The notes under the pieces are model-generated. The model was not told where the DNA came from. It searched no databases and saw nothing but the letters and a program-made list of their open reading frames with translations. DNA of 64,000 bases from Serripes groenlandicus. Lineage: Eukaryota; Mollusca; Bivalvia; Cardiida; Cardiidae. Position 1 is the stretch's first letter. Every line of letters starts with the position of its first letter. A program made the translations under genes and the position numbers. Below, in pieces: positions 24,401-36,400 of this stretch. The DNA is taken from contig JASEVX010000013.1 in assembly GCA_031761405.1 (NCBI GenBank), positions 38,284,363 through 38,348,362 of the forward strand, written 5' to 3'.

Positions 24401-27400
24401 TGGTTGTTTGTGTATTTTTCATTCAAGTTTTTGAGCTAAAAAGTATAGTTTTTCCCTGTACATAACATAGTAAAGTTAAAATCAGAGCTCTAAGATAAGA
24501 GGGATAAAAATGTTTCAAGTTCTAAAAGCCTTATTATGCCCCGGCATACAAAGTATGAGGGGCATATAGTTTTCCGGTCTGTTAGTCCGTCCGTTCGTCC
24601 GTCCGTTCGTCCGTCCCGCTCAGGTTAAAGTTTTTGGTCAAGTTAGATTTTAGTGAAGTTGATGTACTATCATTATGAAACTTCACACAAATGACAATCA
24701 ACATATCATTGTTTAAAAAATTGTATCAATTTGAGGTTGGACCAACTGTTCGTCCGTCTGTTCGTCTGTCTGTTCGTCCATTCCATTCTCAGGTTAAAGT
24801 TTTTGGTCAAGTTAGATTTTAGTGAACCTGATGTCCTATCATTATGAAACTTCACACAAATGACAATCAACATATCATTGTTTAAAAAATTGTATCAATT
24901 TGAGGTTGGACCAACTGTTCGTCCGTCTGTTCGTCTGTCTGTTCGTCCATTCCATTCTCAGGTTAAAGTTTTTGGTCAAGTTAGATTTTAGTGAACCTGA
25001 TGTCCTATCATTATGAAACTTCACACAAATGACAATCGACATATCATTGTTTACAAAATTGTATCAATTTGAGGTTGGACCAACTGTTCGTCCGTCCGTT
25101 CGTCTGTTCGTGTGTCTGTTCGTCCATTAACAACCGGGGCATCCGTGTTCCATGGACACATTTTCTTGTTTAATACTCAAACCATAAAGGCTATGTTGTG
25201 GATACTCAAAAGGAGATGATTCTTCTGAGTATATATTTCAACATAGCTATTGGGTTTGGTTGAGTAATAATAGAGATATTGTGGGAAAAAGACTAGTTTA
25301 TTCTCCCTTATCTAGTCCTATGTTAAAATGTTGTTTTTTATCCTACAATCCATTTATAGAACTGGATTATAAAGGGTTTATTAACCCTTTCCAGCAGACG
25401 ACTTTGAACGTATTTTTGCAAAACATAGAAAATCTCCATAATTGAATGGATAACCTATGACAAAAAGTGGAAAACATTGTGGCAAAAGGAGAAATTGCAC
25501 GTTTTGTGCAATTTCTTCTTTTGTCACTATGGTTTCAAAAAGCCGTCTGCTGCAGAGGCGCCAGAAAGCGTCTATATGAGGGAAAGGGTTAAACCTATAG
25601 AAAGAAGTTTAAGGATTACAGATTTAATAAGATTTAATATGAACCCTAAATTTCCCACATACCACAAACACTATTGAATATTGTTAGCAGTTGGAAGAGA
25701 TTAAATGAAAACAGTGATTGGTTAACCTTTCATCACAATGTTTTCTACTATACATAATATATATATATATTATATATTAATTTATTTTTAATTTCTAAAG
25801 ATAGGTTTTACATAATTATGTTTAAATTACAGAATGTAAAAGATTAATAGTCAAATTGACTTTATTTAAATCTTGATGTGATATTGTTTATTTAATACCA
25901 ATTGAAAAGAGTACTTTATTCAGTATTCAGTTACAAAGGTAACGTAATCGTATAGGCCTATAGCTGTCAATATTAAAACCTGTCCTACTTGCAGACACGT
26001 CTGGACATCTTGGCAAAAGGAGAATATTTTCAAAACAGGCAATTTTCCTTTGTCACAATTTTTTATCTGTATTTAATGATAAAACTTTCCTTTGAACCCG
26101 CGGCCCTTTTCCACATGCAACAAATATGGCGCAGACAACCTTGTTAAAAACTGGTGAATCTAGAGTATGAAATGAGCGTATATATATATAACCCTTCCCT
26201 CATACGACAATTCTGCAGCAGACGACTTTGAACATATTTTGTAAAAAATTAGAAAATCTATGACAAAAAATGGAAAACATTGTGGCAAAAGGAGAAATTG
26301 CACGTTTTGTTCAAATTCTTCTTTTGTCACTTACATAATGTTTTCAAAAGGCCGTCTGCTGCAGAGGCGTCAGAAAGCGTCTATATGAGGGAAAGTGTTA
26401 AATGGTAGAAATGGCTATACACCCTTGGCCTGCAGGGGTCAAGCATTATGACTGACTCGCTGGTGTCAAGATGAATGGACCGGCCAGTAATTATAACTAA
26501 ATATATATGTATCTGGCAGGAATTTATGCCGTGGTATAACTGAAATTTGTTGAAAACAAATCACTAAGGCCTGTATATCCATTTCAAAGTTGTTTGCTGC
26601 AGATTTGTTGTATGTAAGCTGCCAGTAGATGTTACTTAACACTTTGCCTCATACGACAATTCTGCAGCAGACGACTTTGTCAAAAAATTGAAAATCTCTT
26701 TAATTGAATGGATATATATATATATAAGTTAATTTAGTGGATATATATAAGTTAATTTAGTGGATATATATAAGTTAATTTAGTGCTCGTTTTAAGCAAT
26801 TGTCACTATGTTTTCAAAAAGCCGTTGCTGCAGAGGCGTCAGAAAGTGTCTATTTGAGGGAAAGGGTTTAAAAGCCCCTCAGTTTCTACATGAAAGTTCT
26901 CTGCTGTAAATGTGTCAAAGCTTGTTTAAAGCATAAGGCAAAGGGTTTTAGAAAGAGATATTTTAACAGTAGCATTGGAGAGAGCAAAAGCCAGGTACAG
27001 AATCATTTTTAATGTGCTGTGGGTTTGCCAATTATCAGATCAAATTAAATCATTAACCCTTTCCAAAATACAATAATATAAAACAAGATTAGCAGACCAC
27101 TATAATACCATTATATTATAGGTGAAAATCTGAATAAATGAATGTATATATATATTTAATTGAAAATTAAGTCTTCGTTGATAATTTTGCTGTAAAAGCA
27201 GAAATTGCTAGTTCAATTTCAGTACTAGTTCAAATTTCCATAAAAATGTTTTGAAAAGTCGGCTGCTGCAGACATGTGAAAATGTGGTTTGCATGATTAT
27301 ACGATTGAAAGAAAAGGAATGACTTTGACAGGATGACAGATATAATTTATTTAGCCATTTATGTGTCAAACCCTTTCCCAGATACAAACGCTTTCTGACG

Positions 27401-30400
27401 CCTCGACAGGAGACGACTTTTAAAAACATTGTGGCTAATTGAGAAATTGCCTATAACAATTAGCTATTTCTCCTTTTGCCACAATGTTTTCAAATCATTT
27501 GAATTATTACACTTTTACTTGTAGATATTTACTATATATTTTAGCTGAGATATTTTTTAAGGTCGTCTGCTGCATATTTGTAAATATATATATGGGAATG
27601 GGTTAATTTACAATAATTGTAGTAATTAAGGTTGTTATATATAAATCATACCCTAGAGCTATTAATAAAATTTTCTTTTTTATAACATTATATATAGGAC
27701 AGGTAAACAACTTAACAGGTCAATGATTTATAATTGACAAAATGTTATTTAACCCATTTGAACATACAGATACTCTTTGACGCCTCTGTCAAGCCTCATC
27801 ATTCACTCACTGTGCATCAGGGGTTCGAAAGACCGACAAAAGTGCCGGTCTGGACCGGAATTCGAATCCCTAGACCGATTGCAATCTTAAAACTAGTAAA
27901 AAAATCGGTCCGAGATTTTATAAAATTTATAAAATTTCGTTAATACCTACGCTATACATGTCACTGTGTAAACGAAAAACCAATAAAATCCTAGTAAGTA
28001 CACACGCTCTTTGTTTCTAAAGCGTAGGATAACCGTCGAGAGAGTCACTTACCGTGACGTAATCAAGATAAGCCGCCGATAATCGGTCCAGGAGGTGTGA
28101 CAATCGGTTATATATTTACTCCCTTCGGTTTGACAGATAATGCATGTGTTAAAGGCTTCTTTAAAAGTGTTTGCTAATTACTAGTTGATCAGTTTAACAT
28201 ATTTTAATCGGTCCAACTCCGGTCTGAACGGCTAATTGATAAATTATTTTATTTTCGTTTCGGACCGTTTGTAATTTTCAAACTGTTACAAACGGTCTAC
28301 GCGGTTTAAAACCATTATGGAACATTAAAGGTGCTTATAATTGGAAATGTTATTGATGTCGATAATTATAATTCGATGTGTTATGACTCAAAGTTTTATC
28401 GTGTATATATAATGCAGAAGTTTTAAGTTCATTTGTCTTTCGATACTTTATTGAAATGGCTCAACGCAATTTACTTGCGATGTTCAAAAAGTCAAATGAC
28501 CGGACTGGCAACCCGGATCATGTTGACAAAGAGAACCGGTTTGGGGAACCGGTTCATAATGACTCAAACAGTCGGATTGGCAAACCGACTGAGTTAGTAT
28601 GTTGGGCTGGCAACCCAATTCATACGATCCGGCCTGGAAAACCGGTTGATCAAATGGGTAAAAAACGGGATGCGTTTTCAATCATGAAAAGTGGATCGGT
28701 ACATGAGCAAAATGCTAAGGAGAGAAAAAGAAAGCTCAGTTGTGGGGCATTCTCCGAACAAGCTTGTAAAAAGACAAAAAGTGATGACAGTTCTGTAGCT
28801 AAATTCTTCCAAATGTCATGGCTAGAGGAGTTCAAGTGGCTCAAGTCAGAAAATCGAACAATGTTCTGTTCACTTTGTATTTTACACAAGAGCAAATCGA
28901 AGTTCTCTCAGTCTGGTTCGACGAATTTTCGTGTCTCGTCTTTACGTGAACACGAGGGCAGTAGTGGGCATTTGAAATCTTTAAAGCTGGACTCAGACAT
29001 TCAGTCGAGGCAGATTCCTTCAGTCTCGGAATGTATAAATAAGGAATCTGACAAAATAGAGGCTGCTGTATGCCGACTAATAAGAACTGCTTACACTGTC
29101 GCTAAAAGCCATATGCCGATATCTATGTACGCAGAGCTCTGTGAGCTACAATTATGTAACGACACGTGTCTGACAAAAAATCTGTACCAAGAAGACAGTG
29201 CTTGTACGGAGTTTATAACTCTTATTTCCCAGTCTCTTGACGATAGTCTAATAGAAAAACTCAGACAGAGCCCAGCGCTGGGCCTGATGATAGATGAAAG
29301 CACTGATCTTGGTATGGAGAAACACTTAATAGTGTTTATTAATTACTTGGATAAGGGCATACTGCAAACAAGTTACTTGACTTTGATTAAACTTACGGCT
29401 GCAGATGCCAATGTCGTATTTTCTTCCCTTGTTGGCTATCTCAGAGCCTGCGACATAGATATTAGAAAGGTATATGGGTTTAGTTCTGACGGTGCTGCTG
29501 TTATGGTTGGAAAGCAAAACGGAGTTTCTCAAAGGCTGAAAAATGAGAACGAATATATGCTATCTATGCATTGCGTAGCCCATAAATTGGCCCTATCAAG
29601 CCTTGATGCTGCTAAGTCGATTAAAGAGGTGAGCTACTTTGAAGGCATGTTACATTCGATCCACTCATTCTTCAATAGATCGAGCAAACGACTAGAGCAC
29701 TTGCGACTTTGGCAGGACATTTTAGATGATCCAAAAGTTAAACCATTAACGGTTCATCAAGTTAGGTGGCTTAGCTTTGCAAACTGTGTGACTAATGTAC
29801 GCAGAACACTGAAGTCGCTGCTTAAATCTCTGCAGAGCGACAGTGAGGAAGACCCAATGTCAGATTCTCTATTCCATGCTATGACATCTTATAAGTTTCT
29901 GTACCTAACTCACTTTTTTAGTGACATAATGGAAGATATTGCGAAAGTGTCTCGCAAATTCCAGACACGTGATCTGAATTACAGTGAAATAAATGAAACT
30001 CTAACGGCTCTTTGCGATTCTATAGAGCAGCAGTACTTGGTCGAGGACGCTACATATGGCGTACATTTACGTGCATTTCTAGACACATATGAGAATGCAC
30101 AGACATTTCTCGATTTTGATATCAAACGCCATCATAGAGATGATAGATTGCCCGTGGCGGTGGCTGAGTTCACAATGATTCTTTTTAGTAAAAGGTTTAT
30201 TTGTATATAGACAAAGCAATGATAACCCTACAAACAAAGCAGTAAATAAGATAAAAATGTATCTTCTGTGCACCACCAATCATTTCCTAGTAAGTACGAT
30301 ATTGGATTACGAACATTGGTCGAACATTTTTAAGTACGAACGAGCAATGTAAACATGTGCGTTGTTATGTTCGTCTGCAAATTTTGGTAAATTACGATTT

Positions 30401-33400
30401 GTTAAGTACTTCTACATTGACATTATCGAGTGATGACACTGTTATACATCCATCTATGCAAGGTAACCTGAAATGAACATGAAATTCATTTTTTTTTTGA
30501 AGTGTTCAAATTTGATATTTTTCAAGAAGGGTAAAAAGGGGGGGGGGGGGGGGGGGGGGGGGGGGTAAAAAATTATTTCACCCGGACCGATTGGGATTTC
30601 AAAATTTCCGGAGCCCTGCTGTGCATAGACCACTTTTTAAAACATTGTGGAAAAACCAAAGAGTTAACAGGAACCAATTAACCCAAAATTCCCACAGGTC
30701 TGCAGATGCATTTTGACGCATTATAGCAGCAGACAGGGCCTCCCCTGGCCATTTTTTTCTTTCGCCAACACTTTCGCCAAATTGAAAAGGTTGGAGCCAA
30801 AATTGAGCCAACTTTGAAGGCCAATTAAAGATCAACAGATAAAGGGTATAAAAAATAATGTAAAACGAAATGTATTGTTTTTTCTCTTTTATTTCATTCA
30901 TGTCTTTAGCAATTATAGCACATCATCTGAGAGTCTTTAAACCAGCCCAAACCTTAAAGGCTTCCTTAAAATCAAAATGTTCAACACTGACAGGGGCCAT
31001 CAATTGAAATCCGCATCTAATGTTTGGTCATACACGCTCCGCAAATGATTGTTTTAAAGGTAGGTCTTCAGATTTGTTTTGTTATCCTCCGATGTGAAGT
31101 TTATCAACGCAGTAGCCTTTATATGTATATCAAAGATGTGTGTTCACTTTACTGAACAGCATACTGCGAGGTCAAAAGGCCCTTTTAAAGGGGCATCTAA
31201 ATCGTAATAAAAAAAACAAGTATCCAGGCGTAAATACAAGAATATAATTATAAGATAATACACAAGTTTCTTAATGAAAAAACACTGTTAGAAAAAGGCG
31301 TTACACATCATTTTGTCGACGATTCCAATTTCGAGTCGACAACAATGGCGGTTCGTAAATTATATTTTCCGCGACCTTCTAAGCAACCAGCGTAAAGGAG
31401 AGTATAATTTGCCGCGATATATCGTTAATGTTTATTTATCTACAACAATCCAAAACGACTGTTTAATTTTCTAATAGTGTGACGTATTTTAAAACAAACA
31501 AAACAACACATTTTAAATAGCCAATATCAAATTTATACAATAAAAAGGTTATTGCATGATTATAGGAATCTATTGTGTTGGGACTCGTTCCTTCGGCGGA
31601 GTTCTGCCCCTCGCAAAGCTCGGGCAACTCAGCCGAAGTAACTTGTCCAACACAATATTTTCCCATATTGATGCAATAACCTATAATATTGACTTTGGAA
31701 AACATTGTTGCCAGCTAGCTAGGGAAAAAGGAGGGAATTGCAAAAAATTAGCAATTTTCCTTTTCCCATAATGTTTTTAAAATCTGTATCAATGTGGAAA
31801 TCTGAAGGGAGAAAATTTCGCCTTTTAAAAATTAAGGGTAAAACTTTACCTTAAACAACACATTTTATGTTATCAAAACTCTCCAGAAGCTGCGGGCTGC
31901 GTGTAAATGCAGCTGTAGGTTACGGAAAGGGGTGAATTATCTCCCTTGTCTGGTCAATAATTATACCCTTTCTCTCATATAGACGCTTTCTGACGCCTTT
32001 ACAGCAGACAGCGTTTTGAAAAACATAGTGACAAAAGAAAAATTGCACAAAACGTGCAATTTTCTCCTTTTTGTCACAACTGTTTTCCACTTTTTGTCAT
32101 AGGTTATCCAATTCAATTATGAAGATTTTCTATGTTTTGACAAAATACGTTCAAAGTCGTCTGCTGCAGAATTGTCGTACGAGGGAAAGGGTTAGGTAGG
32201 GAAAAGGTGTGAATTATCTCTCCTTGTCAGGTCAATAATTATGATAGAGGAGAGGGTGGAAAAAGGGGGGGGGGGGGGGGGGGGGGGAAAGAAGTGACAG
32301 AGCTCGTAACAGCATCAATACTCATAAATATTTGATTTTACACCTCATAAACATATGTTATTGGTTATCCTTCATGTATATTCATACTATATAGGCTAAT
32401 TGATTATTGAATTCACAGCCATTATAAACCCTTTTGTAATGATGTGTNNNNNNNNNNNNNNNNNNNNNNNNNNNNNNNNNNNNNNNNNNNNNNNNNNNNN
32501 NNNNNNNNNNNNNNNNNNNNNNNNNNNNNNNNNNNNNNNNNNNNNNNNNNNNNNNNNNNNNNNNNNNNNNNNNNNNNNNNNNNNNNNNNNNNNNNNNNNN
32601 NNNNNNNNNNNNNNNNNNNNNNNNNNNNNNNNNNNNNNNNNNNNNNNCGAGTAAGTATGTAGGATAGTTACCGGAAATAAGACATAGTATATAGACATTG
32701 TATGTTACAAGTTTGTTACGATTTTTTCAGTTATAAGGAGATCATTGAACCATCAAAACCTTCCCGATATCGTAAGAGCAAAGGTGAATCAGAAATGGAA
32801 AAGGTATGTAAGCGTGTAGCAAGTGGCACGAAAAAGCCTGCATTAACCCTCTCCCACACATTTTAATGCATCAAATCTGCATCAGACGTTTTTTTAAACT
32901 TTTTGGGGTTAACCCTTTCCCTCATATGACAATTCTGCAGCAGACGACTTTGAACGTATTTTGTCAAAACATAGAAAATCTCTATAATTGAATGGATAAC
33001 CTATGACAAAAAGTGAAAAACATTGTGGCAAAAGGAGAAATTGCTCGTTTTGAGCAATTTCTTCTTTTGTCACTATGTTTTCAAAAATCTGTCTGCTGCA
33101 GAGGCGTCAGAAAGCGTCTATATGAGGGAAAGGGTTAAAGGAGAAATTGCTCATTGTGATCAATTTCTCCTTTTGCCACAGTGAGTTTTATCTCTATTTA
33201 ATAATCGTACTATAACGGGAATGTATAGACATTTTCCATATTTTTGCCTAGATCTTTTCAAATTCGTCTAATGCAGATTTGTTGATATATATATATATAT
33301 ATATATATGGGAAAGAGTTAACCAATCAGAACCTGGTTTGGTCTATGTCATACTCATCTTATGGGACAACTTTCAAAGAATTTATTCATTAAATTCATTC

Positions 33401-36400
33401 ATATTTTGTCAGTTATACAACTTAAATTCTGTCAGTATCGCCATTCTCATGTAATTTCACATTTTCCTAATCATCACTTTTTTATGCCATTCAAAAGAAG
33501 TACATTCAATCCGTGAAAATAGGTTTGGAAATCTCATAAACAAGAACATTATGATAATTTGATTAAAGCTAAATTAATCTTGTTTAAAAACTAAATTACA
33601 CTAATGTTAAAAGCGAGTTTCTCTATAAAAGGATACTTATATATCATTTATTAACCTCATATTTTTAAAAAAGGTTACATCAGGTTTATTTGGTTAAAGC
33701 TATAAACTCTTGTTATAAATTTACATTATGGTTTAACCGCCTCAGTGGTGTAGTGGTAGAGTGTCCGCTTTGGGTACGAGAGGTCGTGGGTTCGATGCCC
33801 AGCCGGGTCATACCAATATATACCTTTAAAAAATTAATGGAAGTAATGGCTGACCTCCTTGCATGGCGCTCAGGGTTGCAGCGTAAGCATTACGACTTAC
33901 TGACTGGTGTCAGGAAAAATGGATTATTTTATATACATATTGTACTGGTAACTTACCCAGGAAACAGTCACTGTGTGATATAATTGATTTTTTTTTAAAA
34001 GCAACGTAAAACACCATACACAAAACATTTTTATTATGAGAGAGTTGTCTTTCTTAACCCTTTGAACATATTTTGTCAAATGGATAACCTATGACTAAAA
34101 GTGGAAAACATTGTGACAAAAGGAGAAATTGCACGTTCTGTGCAATTTCTTCTTTTGTCACTATGTTTTCAAAACGCCGTCTGCTTTAACCCTTTCCCTC
34201 ATACAACAATTCTGCAGCAGACGACTTTGAACGTATTTTGTCAAAACATGGAAAATCTCCATAACTGAATGGATAACCTATGACAAAAAGTGGAAAACAT
34301 TGTGGCAAAAGGAGAAATTGCACGTTTTGTGCAATTTCTTCTTTTGTCACTATGTTTTCAAAAAGCCGTCTGCTGCAGAGGCGTCAGAAAGCGTCTATAT
34401 GAGGGAAAGGGTTAAAGGGTTATTTGATGATTTGTAAGCCTGAGATATTAAAATATAAACAAGATTATATCATTTTCATTTGATTAAATGAGCTGTTCCT
34501 GGAGAAAACCAACATAGTGGAGGCTGCGTAAAGTATCGACCCGGATTAGCCTTAGAATCTAAGCATGCCTCGCAGGCTAACCCGAACAGACACGTTTTGC
34601 TTCCTGCAGATTTTCTGTTTCAGGAATCATTAATCTATACCTAAGGTCGGAAAGTGTCGACCCAGATTAGCCTGCGCGGAAAAAATGTTTGGTTTCTTAT
34701 GGAACATCTCAAATCTATAATCTAGTTACCAAATTACATTTAGATAACGAGAGAGTGGCCCAATTCTTTATCATGTCGACCCAGATTAGCCTGCGCGGAA
34801 AAAATGTTTGGTTTCTTATGGAACATCTCAAATCTATGTGTAATCTAGTTACCAAATTACATTTAGATAACGAGAGAGTGGCCCAATTCTTTATCATACA
34901 TTTATCATTGTAATTTTCACAAGGCCAAACCAGTGTTCTGCTTCACAGTCCACTTAAGGCATGCAGCAGGTTGTTGTAGACGTGTTTCTATTGTATTTTC
35001 CTGTGTTTACCCCCACCCACCTTTGCTGGAGGTCTAGTAGATTTAGTGCGGTATTTAGTGGTATCATAAAAGTCCTTAACCCTTTTCCACCTACAGACGC
35101 ATTTAGTGCATCTGCAGCAGACAGTTTTTAAAAGCATTGTTGCAAAAGGAGAAATTGCTCATTAATAGAGCGATTTCTCCTTTTACGATTTTTTTCAACT
35201 GGATTTAAAAGTCATATGTTTGTCCAAATGTTATCAAAGTTGTCTGCTGCAGTTTGTCCAAATGTTATCAAAGTTGTCTGCTGCACATTTCTTGTATTTG
35301 GGAAAGGGTAAAACATTCTAATTCTTTACTTTTTCTTCATTGTAAAGCATAATACATTTTCTATTTATCTATAATTAATTCTGCAAACAGTAGTATATAT
35401 ACTTTAGGCGACATTTTTAGCTCACCTATGCACGAAGTGCAAGCTAGGTGAGCTATTGTGATCACATTTTGTTCGGCATCCGTCCGTCGTGCGTCGTCAA
35501 CATTTGGGCTTGTTAACACTCTACAGGCTACACTTTGCATCCAATCTTCATGAAAGTTTATCAGAACATTCATCTCCATCAGATCTTGGACAAGTTCGAA
35601 ATTTGGCCATATAAGGTCAAAAACTAGGTCACTTAGGTCAAATTGAAGGGAAATCTTGTTAACACTCTGGAGGCCACATTTACATTTTGAGCATGTTGAA
35701 ACTTTATCAGAATGTTTGTCTGGATGATTATGTAAGTCAAGTTGGAACACGGGTCATGTCGGGTCGAAAAGTAGGTCACTAGGTCAAGTTGAAGGAAGAT
35801 CTTGTTAACATTCTAGAGGCCGGATTATTTGCTTTATAAGTTTGAAATTTTTTCTGAATGTTTGTCTTAAAGATCTTTAGGTCAAGTTTGAATATTGATC
35901 ATATTGGGTCAGAAACGTAGTCACTAGGCCAAATTGAAGGAAAATCTTGTTAACTCTGTAGAAGACGCATTTTTTGCTACAGCGGCTTGACATTTGATGA
36001 TAATGCTTATCTAAATAATATCTAAGCCAAGTTCGAATATGGGTCATGTAGGGTCAAAAACTAGGTCACTAGGCCAAATTGAAGAAAAATCTTGTTAACA
36101 CTTTCGATGCCACATTTTGTGCTTCAGCAGCTTGAAATTTGTCAGAATGTTTGTCTGAATTATATCTAGGTTAAGGTCGAATATGGGTCATATTGGGTCA
36201 GAAACAAGGTCAATAATATTAGTTATTGGGTTTGTTACTGACCCACTACGGAAATATAGGGGGTCTGTAGGATTAATAGGGGGCGAGGCGATAGCCGAGT
36301 CCCCCTATTAATCCTACAGACCCCCTATATTTCCGTAGTGGGTCAGTAACAAACCCAATAATTGATTTATTTCATCGACCACCTTTCATGAGCAAAGAAA

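Larger units (their letters stand above)
27749..30690 (-). mobile_element. TTAA MITE split by the hAT element
   Basis: TTAACCCATTTGAACATAC and GACGCCTCTG lie left of the hAT insertion. GACCACTTTTTAAAACATTG lies right of it. These are the consecutive parts of the common MITE of this window. The right border of the MITE is uncertain. Confidence 0.5.

Noticed and set aside
35361..35750. 129-residue minus-strand open frame
   Set aside because: It lies within the Helentron-like H2 5' region; the sequence is shared with non-coding repeat units at 46.7-47.5 kb that have stops.
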